A stretch of DNA of 64,000 nucleotides. It comes from Phaffia rhodozyma (lineage: Eukaryota > Basidiomycota > Tremellomycetes > Cystofilobasidiales > Mrakiaceae). Under the pieces are notes generated by a model, which was not told where the DNA came from, ran no database searches, and saw nothing but the letters and a program-made list of their open reading frames with translations. The stretch spans positions 1,612,001 through 1,676,000 of the forward strand of contig JACGZH010000005.1 in the NCBI GenBank assembly GCA_014706385.1, read 5' to 3'. Of the stretch, positions 51,814 through 62,920 are shown one piece after another. The stretch's first letter is position 1, and every line of letters begins with the position of its first letter. The position numbers were made by a program, and so were the translations under genes.

Positions 51814-53556
51814 CTACGACCTCCGGGACTAAGGCATCGATGTTGAAACGATGAAGAACAGTCAGAAATCGCCCGTAAACAACATAAGTACTTGACGACG
51901 AGCACACAAGCAAACGAAACTCACATCATCAATTGATCCATACGTAGGAGGGATCTCTTCGGGCTGTTCAGGCTCTTCAATTCGGCCTCCATCCTCTGCG
52001 GTATCCGCAATAAGAGCAAGATGAGACACGTTCAGCAGAGTCAAGGGCTCGAAGCAACCTGAAGAAAAAGCACACTAACGGTGTACCACCACGTTGTCGC
52101 CATGACCAGAGTTCTGCTCATCTGCCTCGTTCAACTCAGGCGCAACTGCCGATCCTGATGCTGGGTACATCCTGTTTCGCTCCCTCTGTGCTTCCGCTCG
52201 TTTCGCCGCTGCAGCAGACATGACACCTCCACCGGCGATGCCACCGGTGGAAAGGCTTCCATCTCCGGCAGAGGACGAACCAGCCGAGACCGAAGATGGT
52301 CCTCTGGACACACCGTTCGCCTGTGAGCCTGATGAGTTGTACTGGGATCCATAGTACGCTCCCGCGGCCGCACCCGCTCCGACACCAGCCATAGCCGGGT
52401 TGAGTCCTTCTGGCTGCCAACCACCTGACTGGCTGTCGACGGCGTTGTAACCGTTGTGATCACCATAACCACCGTATCCAGCATAGCCAGATGCAGGGCC
52501 TCCAGTCTGGGCCATCTCTGGCCCTGGGGCGTTAGACCCGTTGTACTGATAAGGCTCAACCACAGGAGCAGCGGTGAGGTCCAAGTTGTCATCATGATTT
52601 ACAGGACGTCCTCGATCCGGGTCAACTGTTTGTATACGTCAAAACAGACGATGAGCATCAAAAGGTTTATGTAGACAAAGCGAAAAAAAAACCTTACACA
52701 TGGCCTCATCGAATTGATCCGAGTTTCGGTTTCGTCGGCGACAGAAGAACCAGAGCGCGATTGCGATGAGCAATGCACCACCTACACCTCCGACGCTGTG
52801 AGTGGTATTGATACCAAACGACAGATGATTCGAACAAAAAGAAAAAGAAAGAAAGAAACCTCGTTGAGACAAAAATAAAAAGAACATGCGAGCTATCTGT
52901 TTGAGGATTCTGAGACGGAAAAGTCTGAACGTACGTTCCTCCAACGATAGCACCTAAGTTGGACTTTGCTCCAGAGCTACCATCAGATATGGTCGAGCTG
53001 GATGGAACGGAGTACGTCGAACCAGATGAGTCGGTTGAGGTGACATAGCTAGAAGAACAAGGGAGAGATACTATCAGATTCCGAGAAAGCTAGCCGAATT
53101 GCTCGAACAGAGAGTCAAAGGATACACATACACCGTCGACACTCGCGCCGAGGAGCTACTGGCAACGGCGGACGTTGAGGAAGCGGCTGCAGACGCCAAA
53201 GCCGAAGCTGAAGATACGGACGTAAGCGAGTCGGAAGCGGACGAAGATGCTGCTGCAGATGCCGAGCCTGAGGAAACGCTCGTTAACGAGGCAGATGCCG
53301 AGGACGATGAGGCGATGGAAGCTGAGGAAGTACTGATGACGGAGGAAGTCGAAGAAGGAGCGACAGAGGTCGACGATTCGGAGACAATAGAGGTAGAAGA
53401 GGACGAGGGAAGGATAGAGGTTGAAGATGTTGTGGAAGATGTTGTGGAAGATGTTGTGGAAGAACTTTCAACAGTACTGGGCGTTACCGAAGTGGATGAG
53501 GCAGGGGCAGAGGCTGAAGAATCAGATGTCGATGGAAGGGTAACGAAGGAAGACAT
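51814..53556 (-). CDS. Ser/Thr-rich single-pass membrane protein (Mid2/Skg6-like layout)
   Basis: Type I-like topology without a clear signal peptide. M 53556 starts MSSFVTLPSTSDSSASAPAS, and about 150 residues of nearly pure Ser/Thr/Ala/Val follow. The chain then runs YVTSTDSSGSTYSVPSSST, a Gly-rich transmembrane helix (IVGGTVGGVGGALLIAIALW, then FF) and a basic stop (CRRRNRN). The cytosolic part has FDPDRGRPVNHDDNLDLTAA, a Gly/Tyr/Ser-rich stretch, AAAAKRAEAQRERNRMYP, and EEIPPTYGSIDD near the end, with PPTY fitting a WW-domain ligand. Junctions are consistent GT-AG. The last exon (ending SRRS at 51814) is tentative. The layout resembles fungal wall-stress sensors and Skg6-type proteins; I infer a plasma-membrane location. 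The start may be incomplete. Confidence 0.7.
53426..53463. repeat. 12-nt tandem repeat, three copies
   Basis: A 12-nt unit (GATGTTGTGGAA on the + strand) is repeated three times and codes for a TTSS-type repeat in the Ser/Thr-rich protein on the minus strand. Confidence 0.85.
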
Positions 53557-54635
53557 GACGTTAGCAACAGAGTCCTTTTCTCTTTCTTAGTTCGTGACTT
53601 TGAGTGAACGAATCCAGGCAAGAAAACAGGTTTTGGGATTGAGTGGAAGATGAGAATTGGATAGCAGAAGAAGAAACAACGAACGAAAAGAACAGGGCAG
53701 AGAGGGAAAGAACAGAAGGTGAGAAGAGCGACGCAGGAAACGACTGTGAAGGACGATCCGTTAGGTGTGAAAGACAGGTCGGGTGCAAAAACAGACCGAC
53801 CGACCGACAAAGGTAAATCTTCTGCTCTACTCGTCCTTTCTGCCTGTCTGTTCATCAGAGCTGGCCGACTGAAGCAATCCAACCAGATCTGTTCTAGACC
53901 ATCGTCTATCTCAGTTATGAAAGAAGAAAAGCCAGAAGAAGAAAAAAAGAGGGTGGTTGGATCTGACGAGGCGACCCTCAGACCCTCTTCTTTCACTTCA
54001 TGCGGCAAATCGAATGCAGTCGAATTTCCGGAGGGACGCACGCGCTGAATATCAAACAACTCTTTGCGTAAACTCAGCAAGACTCACCTGATGACATGAT
54101 GATTTCTTTCGACTCTGGATTTGCCTGACTCTATGATTTTTATGTTTCTTTGAGAACTGCTTTCTTCTGTAAGGAATTGGTCGACAGGCCGAACGATATA
54201 AAGGAAGGTGGTAGTATTGTAAATGTGTTGTGGAGAGGATGACCATGAAGGAAAAAAGAATAGGAAAATCGATCGACCAGCAGGTCACTCACCATTTGCG
54301 CAGTTCGGCCCTATTTCTTCTTTTCTACCTTTACTCTCTCTTCCGCGGTTTCTAACCCCGCTTGTTTTACATCATCATCATCATTGTATGCTGCCAAGGA
54401 ATTTAGAGGTCTCACTATGTTCTCACATGATATATATGATATAATACAATCCGGTTTTTTTAATAATACAATCAATATCTCAGACCTAGGCTCGGTTCCG
54501 TTTCCGTTGGTGGCTTGATCCAGATTGAGAAGACATGTTCAGCCTGGTCAATGAAACGCAGACATGGTTGAGCGTGGAGGTTCCATCTTTTCCGATGTTG
54601 CAATCACACCCAGTCTTGTTCCACAGAGAACACAC
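53557..54635. other. Upstream region of the Ser/Thr-rich gene
   Basis: 1,079 bp between two minus-strand genes. It probably contains the long leader or promoter of the Ser/Thr-rich gene and the 3' UTR of CSN7. A long open frame (53484-54080, minus) overlaps the start of the Ser/Thr-rich gene in another frame and has no family features. A small 5' exon (ATG at about 54098 with GTGAGT donor) is possible but not supported enough. Confidence 0.4.
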
Positions 54636-55941
54636 TCACTTTTTGGTCTTTCCTTTCCCGGGCGTCTCTGACACTGGATCGTTGTCTCCGCCAGCCCTGA
54701 TGCCTTGTCCTGTACTATTCCGACCTTGCATAAGCAGATCCGGAATAGTTTCCATGCTGGTGGACACCGCCTCATCCCTCGCAATCTGGTATGATAACAA
54801 CTGAGATTGGTGCTCGTTCGCGCTCGACTGGGCTAGGGTGATCGTCGTGGTGAGCTCGTCGATTAACCGGGCCTGTGTTTGGGCCCTAGACAGTATGGAC
54901 AAGCACAAATCAGAAGTCAGTCAGAGTACTAGGGGTAATGATATCAAGTCAGACGATAACAGACCAAGAGACTAACCATTGCTTGAGTTCATCTCTGAGT
55001 TTCTCAATTCCCTGTTGAGGGTGAACATCCCGTCCTATACAGTCATCCACGTGGAAACACGCCTTTTGCTGATCCATCTTGCCTTTGACGAGACCATGGA
55101 ATATGGCTTCGATCAGCAGGTCCTCAAGCTCTCTGATCGAGGAAAGTGAGAGGGACGAGAGAAGCACTGTGTAAGGTAGGGTCTGGAGGGGAAAGAATGT
55201 ATATATCTGTCAGTATCACACACATCTGACCCTTACACCGATCAAACACCCACCCGGTTGGATTTTGAGAGCGATACAACGGTGAGATGCTTCAGTTTGG
55301 TTGCCTGAGCATCCAACAAGATAGGGTATATCGACTTGTTTGCTATGAAAAGAGAAAGAATGTGCAAAAATTCCTCACACGAAATCAGTCCATAGCCTCC
55401 ACTTTGGAAAATATCAGCTCTCGAACTCAGTACAAACCTTGATACTCTGGCCAAGTTCCAAATGCAAACAACTGGAGCAGTTTCCAACTTGGCTCCGTCT
55501 CTGAGCTCTCTTTCAGCTGGTTTATCATGGAATATCCGAGAGGAAGCTCAACTATCAGACAGACGCAACGACGCAATCATGATGCTTGCAAGAACCGACT
55601 GACTTGTTGTACGCTAGGCACATTGAACAGTTCCGAGAATACGTAGACACCTGGCTGTTTGCTCGTCCGTCCAAGGAGCGTTTCCGTCAAATCTCCATCA
55701 CGATTTAGATGACAAAATGTGGAACTAAGATGTGATCATGACTTACAGCTGATGTAGCTCGTTCGATGCATTTAGCTGTGGCTGCTCCTTTGCTCCCTTT
55801 AGCGAGCAGGACATACGGCTCGAGTTTAATCTGTCGCGATTAGAAATCGAGAGCCAAGGCGTATCAGATTCAAGCAGTGTCAAGAAAACATCGACCATGA
55901 CCAAAAACAAAAAGGCTGCCTACGGGTATCATAGATTCCAT
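54636..55941 (-). CDS. CSN7: COP9 signalosome subunit 7 (PCI domain)
   Basis: PCI subunit of the COP9 signalosome, which removes Nedd8 from cullins. The likely start is M 55941 (MESMIP), spliced to IKLEPYVLLAKGSKGAATAK. Then come CIERATSA, PGVYVFSELFNVPSVQQ, SWKLLQLFAFGTWPEYQ, YPILLDAQATKLKHLTVVSL, PYTVLLSSLSLSSIRELEDL, LIEAIFHGLVKGKMDQQK and FHVDDCIGRDVHPQQGIEKL. This PCI winged-helix order (RELEDLIIEA..GKLDQ..VDYAIGRD) is that of CSN7. The C-terminal helix ends with a Lys-rich KGKTKK at 54636. Divergent from PDA1 with 343 bp between. Confidence 0.85.
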
Positions 55942-56284
55942 CGGGGATGAGTCCTGTGGCGATGGAGAGATGAACCAAGAGGAGATGATACGGATAAGAG
56001 ATCGAGATGTATAGTTCGCCTGATAACAAGAAAACTGATTAGGAAGTTCTCTAATAGTATCATCAATAATTCCTAGTCTCATGGCAAGAGAGAGGGAGAA
56101 AAAAGTCGTGGGGGGATGCGGTACTGCGCGTATTTCCGCAACCTCCGCTTCGTTTTCACTCTCCTCCCCACTTTTGATCTTTTCGCTTCCTCTTTCCATT
56201 TCTCCTTGTCCGACACCACCCATCTCTTTTTCCTCTTCCTTTCCTTCTTATACCTTCCTCATCTCTCTCCCGTTTGTGTTTGAA
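55942..56284. promoter_or_regulatory. Shared divergent promoter, CSN7 / PDA1
   Basis: 343 bp between start codons, with a CT-rich + strand stretch (about 56150-56280) in front of the PDA1 ATG. Confidence 0.45.
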
Positions 56285-58226
56285 ATGTCTAGGACTCTCA
56301 TCTCTCGGGCTTTCCCTCTCACCAGGGCTTCCACCAGGGTTGTAAGTGATCTTCCTCTTTCCCCAACCGGTTGTTTTCCACACTGGCTACTTTTCCGCTC
56401 GTTTCTCCTTCAAAATTGCTTTCTTTGACCCATCGTTTGATATCTAATCTGTAATGAACTATGTCTGACAAACGTTTCGATGTTCTTTACTTTTGTCTTC
56501 TTCTTTTTGTTTGAATTTAACCTCGTTGGGATCAAAACCCGATCTTTTGCACCTGCTCCGATCGTCCTCCTGCGTATTTGTTTTCGGCGGGACTTCCTCT
56601 TTTTCTCCTTCACCATATAGCCCCTCTTTGCTCGGTCTCTTCAGACTGCTGCCGACTCTGGAACTCCTGCTCAGACCGTTCCCGAGAAGGGAGACGAGGT
56701 GGTGAGTTGCTTTCATGAGGGCTGTTTTATTCCATCAAGAGATGATTTTGGTCTGAGCGAGACAAAACTTTTTTTATCCTTGGCGATCACAATAGTTCAA
56801 CATCAACTTGGATGCCGATTCGTTAGTTCCTCATGTTTCGTCTTCTCATTCTTCAAAGTCTACAACGCGAGACTTACATTATGTTCCTTCTTGAAATCAA
56901 TACAGCTTCCACGGATACCGATGTGATCCTCCTTCGACCTCTGTCGCGGTGACAAAGGACATGTTGATCGACATGTACACCAAGATGACTTTGATGCGAA
57001 AGATGGAGCAGGCTTGTGATACTTTGTACAAGGCTAAACTCATCCGAGGATTCTGCCACTTGACGATCGGACAGGAGGCCGTGTCTGTTGGTATGGAGTC
57101 TGCCATTGATCCTGACGACAAGGTCATCACCTCTTACCGATGTCACCCCTTCGCCGTCCTCCGAGGAGGAACCGTGAAGGGAGTTATTGCCGAGCTTCTC
57201 GGTAAGTACAGAATCTTTTTTTTTTGGGTTGCTCTCTGCATGTATTGACTATCAGTTCAACGATATCATGCAACTTAGGCCGAAAGGACGGTATGTCTAA
57301 GGGCAAGGGAGGATCTATGCACATTTTCACTCCTTCGTTCTTCGGAGGAAACGGTATCGTCGGAGCCCAGGTTCCCGTCGGAGCCGGTCTTGCATTTGCC
57401 CAGAAGTACTTGGGTCAGAAGAAGTGCACTTTCGCCATGTACGGAGATGGTGCTTCCAACCAGGGCCAGGTCTTCGAGGCTTACAACATGGTGGGTTCTT
57501 GGTTTCCCTTCTGCTAATTGATTTGGCTTTAGCAGCAAGACAAGCTAACAGCGCGTTGAGAAATTGTTAATGGTTTTCAATAGGCCAAGCTCTGGAACCT
57601 CCCGGTGGTGTTCACGTGCGAGAACAACAAGTACGGAATGGGAACGTCTGCTGAGCGATCGTCTATGAACACCGAGTACTTCAAGCGAGGAGATGTCATT
57701 GCCGGTATTCAGGTGAACGCTATGGACATTCTTGCCTGTCACCAGGCTTCCAAGTTCGTGAAGCAGTGGTGCGCGGATGGAAAGGGCCCAATCCTTTGCG
57801 AGTTCGTCACCTACCGATATGGTGGTCACTCCATGTCCGACCCTGGAACCACCTACCGAACCCGAGACGAGGTCCAGCGAATGCGATCCACCCAGGATCC
57901 CATCAACGGACTCAAGAAGAACATCATCGAGGTGGGTCCTTTTTTTTTCTTCTTTTACTTGCCTTGATAAATCGGTCTTAAGATTCAGGAGATTTACTGA
58001 CCGACTGGCCTATGGGCAATGTTTTTACCAGTGGGGAGTTGCCGACGAGGCCACTTTGAAGGCTATCGACAAGGACGCCAAGGCCGAGGTCGACCAGGCC
58101 GTGGTCGAGGCAAAGGCCTCCCCTCAGCCAGACATCAACGTTGAGTTCTGGACGGACATCTACGTCAAGGGTACCGAGCCTCCTTTCCAGCGAGGACGAG
58201 AGAAGGAGGAGGTTCACTACTATTAG
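56285..58226 (+). CDS. PDA1: Pyruvate dehydrogenase E1 component, alpha subunit
   Basis: Mitochondrial matrix TPP enzyme that decarboxylates pyruvate with the E1 beta subunit. M 56285 starts a presequence ([19 protein letters not shown]). A short 31-nt exon (FNINLDADS) links it to [20 protein letters not shown]. The core holds [20 protein letters not shown] and [50 protein letters not shown], the TPP motif GDGASNQGQ...CENN, and the regulatory loop [20 protein letters not shown] with the phosphorylatable Ser. The end reads [15 protein letters not shown] with TAG at 58224-58226. All expected family landmarks are present. Codon choice is strongly biased (GGA, CGA, GCC), as for a highly expressed gene. 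Confidence 0.96.
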
Positions 58227-58722
58227 ACAGCTTTGTTATGATGCCTCGGCGCTCTGAGCCTTGTGTTCTCTATCCCTCTTGATTTCTGATCTTTGATCTT
58301 TCAGTGTACCTTTTTTTCCTCCTTTCTTTTGACCTCTCGCCATAAACTCGTCTTTTAACTCTTACTTTCACACTACGTTTTGGGCTCGATAAGATCTCTT
58401 TATCCTTTTTTTGTTATCTTCTTTTCTTTGTGACAAAGCACAGTAGAGCAAGATATGACGGGGGAAAGAAAGGCACAAATGTCCGAGAGCAAGAAAGAGA
58501 GAAAGAGCATAGAAATGGTGATTGAGTTAACTGTAAACTCGGCGAACGAAACTGTGGACTGTTTTACATTTGAACGAAGACCAACTTTAAGACAAAGACT
58601 AAATAGATGGGAAGAGTATCTGATCCTTTAGAAGCATAGTTCACAGACGTACACTCATATATGTTTATGGTCAACAAGACATAGAAAGACAAGATAGAAT
58701 TTTAAGGGCTCCAAAATTCTTC

Positions 58723-58770
58723 TGTTTGTTTGTTCGTTTATTTGTTTGTTTATTTGTTCGTATTTTGTTT
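58723..58770. repeat. TTTG/TTCG simple repeat
   Basis: Imperfect tetranucleotide repeat (TTTG with TTCG and TTTA variants) downstream of PDA1. Confidence 0.85.
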
Positions 58771-58880
58771 CGATTCTATTTCTTCTTTTTATATCATCCT
58801 TCTGGAAGAGGAGCGGCACGGAAAAACCCGCGGCGGAGAGGTAGAACCAATTTCAGCGCTGGTTTGAGTGATGATCAGTT

Positions 58881-58990
58881 ATGGTTCCTGATAATTTAAG
58901 CCGGTTCCTGCTGGTTCCTGCTGGTTCACGCCGGTTCATACAGATCATTCATGATTTACCCCAGTTGAGCCCAATTGAGTCCAGTTGAGC
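58881..58990. repeat. Decamer-phased repeat array (GGTTC and CCAGTTGAGC units)
   Basis: GGTTC occurs at 58883, 58903, 58913, 58923 and 58933, that is at exact 10-bp multiples. The decamer CCAGTTGAGC is at 58961 and 58981, with a two-mismatch copy CCAATTGAGT at 58971. The two blocks are in the same 10-bp register. Confidence 0.8.
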
Positions 58991-59305
58991 GATCGATCGA
59001 CCAAATGTTCTAGACCTTGTTCCTACTTCTGGGCCCTTTTTTCTTTTTTTTTCCCCTTTTGTTTAATATAGATTTTCATGATCATCACCTAGCCTTCGCC
59101 CCTCTTTTTCTTCCTAGACACTAGACGTTCTTCTTCTTTCCTCTCGATCTCTCTCATGTGCGTTTTCTTGTGACTCCTTGTTTCCGTCGCCTTCTTGTCT
59201 CTCTGGTAGACATCGTCTGTTTCCACTCCCACTCCCACTTTCATCCCCACACACCCTCTCTCTCTTGCGTTCACATATACAGTAGATCTGGATTGTCTCT
59301 TTCTA

Positions 59306-59382
59306 CACCCACACCCACACCCACACCCACACCCACACCCACACCCACACCCACACCCACACCCACACCCACACCCACACCC
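59306..59382. repeat. CCCACA hexamer tandem repeat
   Basis: About 12-13 near-perfect copies of CCCACA, about 220 bp upstream of the 840-residue protein ATG. It is not a known fungal telomere unit. Confidence 0.95.
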
Positions 59383-59602
59383 ATAAGCACACCAACACTC
59401 ACAATTCACAACTCAAAACTCATCACTCATACCCACACTCTTTAGGTCCCTCGTTCCTGAATCAGGTGTCCCCTTCCCCACTTCCCCACCTCGGACAGGC
59501 CCATCTTGATCTCTTCCCGTCGTTGACTTTTCGCTTTCCATTCTCATTCACACGCATACACACACACTCTCTCATACACGCCGCTCTCACGCTACTCCCA
59601 CC

Positions 59603-62232
59603 ATGACGTCTCATGGCTCGGTGGGCTCGCTTTTCAAAGAAAACCTCTCGTCAGAGTCCCTTCCAGAGACCGAGCTGTTTATCCTGATCGGTCGAAATCC
59701 AATCCAGGAACCGCAGCCGCCAGGTGAACCTAGACCAGAACACTCTCACCCGACACAACCCATACGCACACAAACCATCCGCAAGCCTTCGTTCCGACGG
59801 AAACAGCCTCCGCGCCGGAAGATCGATCTTCCTACCGCACTCGTCTTACCGCAGATAGCCCTTCCCGACCAGGTTCAGCCCAGTTCGCTCTCATCCCCAA
59901 AGATCTTAGGCGGTTGGAACTTCCTGAAGAGACAGAACGGGCCTCTTTCGTCCCCTTCAGTACCCCTTCCTAGAGAATCCAGAACGTCTCTGACATCTCC
60001 CAAGAGGAGACTTTCCAGCACCGATGAGTCGGATCGTTCGCGTGTATCCACTCCTGTCAGATCCATCAGACCAGCCCAAAGTAGGGTAAGTTCAGAGGGT
60101 TCTCCCTCTCTCCTTGACTTCCCTCTTCTCTTCTTTCTCTTTCTCTGAGGTCTCGCGCTGATATCTCTCTGACTGCTACTCTTTCTTTCTAGAGCTCAAC
60201 CTGGACGGACAACGTGCCCACTGTGAGGTCACTCGCCCAACGATCGCCTAGCGCAGAATACACCAGGCCACTCTCGACCTCCCTCTACCCGCTCAGCCTG
60301 TCAACCGCCACGGATTCACTGACGACCGTCTCACCCGTCTCTCTAGCCTCTCCAAAGGTCGTCGTTCCCCTTGCCGTCGTCTCGAAAGACAACCCAAGGG
60401 GCGGCAAGTTTGGCCTGTTTGTAAGAAGAGGAAGCGTCAGCCCAGGGCAAGAACGGACTGGCTTCTTTGCCGGTTTCGCAGAGTCCTCAACTAACAAAAA
60501 AGAACGCTCGAAGACGGAGAAGCAGCAGAAAAAAGGACTTGGCAAAGGCAACGAGTCAAAAAAGGATCTTGGACTCATCAAGCAGCTCTCCAACACATCT
60601 TCTTCTTCCTACTCATCCTCCTCAGTTAATAACCGAAAGAGGTCATTCTTTTCAACCCAACCAGTGGTCACGAATACGACCGAACATACTCGAACCCCAA
60701 AGACGACTATTCAGTGGGGTCCAACGGCAGAAGAAGGCAGGCATACCGCCCTGACCACTGCTTCACCTCCGCCACCGCCGTCCGTCTTTACAGACGCTCC
60801 TGTCTCCTCACCTAGTCAGCTGCAGATTCCTCTCTCCCGGACGATATCTCCTCTTTCGAACCCACCCCTTTCTGTTTCTCCTCTACCGATCGCCTCTCTT
60901 CCGGCATCGTACTCATCCGTCTCGATCCGTTCAGACTCAGCCTCGTCTTTCTCGGACGAAGAATTTCCTCCGAGGTCTCCAAAGTCGCAAAGATCCCAGG
61001 TTTACTCCATCGCTAACGGCTCGGCCTCGACTACGCCCACGCCAAGCGAGCAGGAAGACCAACATCGGTTTTCTGCCCACAGGATGCCAATTGCCAGTGT
61101 CTTTCGAGAGCGCAGCTCATCCCCACTCCGAAATGAGCTTCTTGGTCGGTCCCCTAGGTCCCGTGATCTAAACATTGCTGCTGAGACCCCTGTTGAGGCC
61201 CCTGTAAATATACAGACCGGCCGTCTGAAACAGGCGCCTACCGCACCAGAACGAACTGGCTCGACCAGTCCGAGTAAGCATCCTTGGTGGAAACCAGGAA
61301 CCGGCCGAAACTCGCCAAGTTTACGAACTGACCTCCCCGCACCGGTGTCCATCAGAATGGACGGCCAAGCGAGTGACTCTGTCGATAACACGGTCGGAAT
61401 TAGAAGAGGAACGGCAAACGGTTCAACGAGCGGTAGGAGGCGGTCGATCTTTGGCTCGCCTGGTTCATTCTTTAGTCTAGGCGGTGGAAGCAACGCAGGC
61501 AGTGTTGGTGAGAGTATCAAAGGTAGGGCTAGACGGGCTAGCGACGCACCTCTCACTCTCAATAGGCGAGAGTCCGACATGTTCTCACAAGCGGCTCCGC
61601 CGGCCACCTCAACAACGACGGCAAAGACTGTGACCCAACGAGGGTTTGAGGTCACCTCTAGGGAATCCTACCGGCCACCTAATGCCCAGCCTGCAGACAA
61701 CAACGGCAACATTCATGTTCTGTCCGTCGTTAACGATGCGGCTAGCTCTATCGCGGTTGATACCGCCACGTGCACAGACGCTGATACGACCACCATCACT
61801 GACGCCGATGCCGACACGCTGCCGACCCCTCCGGATTCGACCGTATCAACCTGTCCGCCGAGAAGGCTCCCTTCTCCGGTTGCCCGTCCTACCGAGGTTA
61901 TCACTATCCCGGCCGGACCGTCACGGCCCTCGAACCTGACCGCTTCCAGGTTTACCCCAAATGGACCGGGCCTTACCTCGATTATGATTCACTCTTCGAA
62001 GGCTGCAAAAACTTGGGTACCGCTCTCGAAGCGAGCGCCCAGACCGCCGTTAACCCCGCCGCTCTCGACGGCAGACCAGGCGAGATATCCGCTTGACGGA
62101 GAACCAGCCCGGCCCCAACAGGAGGGTTCAGAAGAATTTTCACCAGCTTCCTCGTCGGGCAGTGAAGCAGGAGATGAGAACGGGGCACATGGATGGATAG
62201 GGGTGCCTGAACTAGGCCGGCCTGTCAGGTGA
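59603..62232 (+). CDS. Hypothetical Ser/Pro-rich disordered protein, 840 residues
   Basis: I do not recognise a family. Two exons, 59603-60085 and 60193-62232, join in frame with a GTAAGT donor and CTAG acceptor to give 840 residues. The start MTSHGSVGSLFKENLSSESL has a good context (CCACCATGA). The protein is rich in Ser, Pro, Thr and Arg throughout, with many SP sites. Short conserved-looking islands are ILGGWNFLKRQNG, KTTIQWGPTAEE, PSKHPWWKPGTGRNS, GRRRSIFGSPGSFFSLGGGS and APRPPLTPPLSTAD. No transmembrane segment or catalytic motif is seen. Composition suggests a polarity, cell-cycle or signalling scaffold with phosphosites, which is inference only. One uninterrupted 2,040-nt exon is unusual next to its intron-rich neighbours. 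Confidence 0.75.
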
Positions 62233-62920
62233 ACAAAGGGGCGGCTTTTGTACTTCTTTTCTTTTCTTCTTTGGATTTTATACTCTATACATACGTCCCC
62301 CCATCAATTGCATTAACATCAACATTGTCATTTCCTTTTCTTTCCGGTTCTTTTCGGTATCGTCTTCCTTGTCTCTTTACATCCCTCTTTCAGTCAGCCT
62401 TCGCGCCTTGTACTAGTACTCAACAGTCTATACTTTCTTTCTTGTTCTACCTTCCTTCGTACGTCTCGTTCGACTTTTCTGGTTTCCTGTGTCTATCCCC
62501 TCCGGACATTTTTATAACATCCTCCAGGACTCTATCTTTCTTCTCTCTTGTTAGACTCTTTTGACGTCTTTCAACAACTTTTCGATTTCTTCTTTCGTCT
62601 GTCTTTCTTCTTCTTCTTCGACTTCTCTTTTATTTCAAGCTCACTCTCTTTACGATCTTGCATGTGTATCGTGTTGTTTGCTTGCTCGCTTTCGGGATGC
62701 GTTCGCTGCGCTGTATTGAATGGTTGAGTCGGATAACAGTGTAATGAGATTTTGTGGGTAACCCACATAGAGCAGGGCGCGTAGTAGAAGATCCGGCAAT
62801 AACACGTGACATCAATATCTTGACATCGACATCAACATCTCGACTTTCGACTCTTAACTCTTGACTCTCGTATTCATTTCTGAATCCTGATCACGAGTAC
62901 CAACACACATACACACACAC
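62233..62920. promoter_or_regulatory. Intergenic region with E-box and GACATC repeats
   Basis: 688 bp, T/C-rich on the left (likely 3' UTR). CACGTG at 62803-62808 overlaps the first of three GACATC repeats (62808, 62822, 62828), followed by TCGACT/TTGACT variants, all 60-120 bp upstream of the next ATG. This is a plausible promoter of the right-edge gene. Confidence 0.45.

Larger units (their letters stand above)
58227..59602. other. Long intergenic region with repeats
   Basis: 1,376 bp between PDA1 and the 840-residue protein gene. It holds a TTTG/TTCG simple repeat (58723-58770), a decamer-phased GGTTC/CCAGTTGAGC array (58881-58990), a CCCACA tract (59306-59382), and CA-rich sequence near 59550-59580. 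No protein gene is supported; the promoter of the downstream gene should lie here. Confidence 0.6.

Noticed and set aside
53099..53590. Long acidic open frame on the + strand (163 residues)
   Set aside because: It is the exact antisense of the Ser/Thr-rich coding exon. Ser/Thr codons read backwards give Glu/Asp/Val/Ala runs, so it is a shadow.
53484..54080. 198-codon open frame on the minus strand upstream of the Ser/Thr-rich gene
   Set aside because: No family motifs, composition like a leader region, and it overlaps the better-supported exon in another frame.
59306..59382. CCCACA tract as an interstitial telomere
   Set aside because: Fungal telomere units are TTAGGG-like (CCCTAA on the complement). 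CCCACA does not match, and the region is internal and gene-dense.
59089..59409. Cys/Gly-repeat open frame on the minus strand
   Set aside because: It is only the translation of the CCCACA microsatellite; no other support.
61002..61655. 217-codon antisense open frame
   Set aside because: It lies wholly opposite the well-supported long exon of the 840-residue protein and has no family features.
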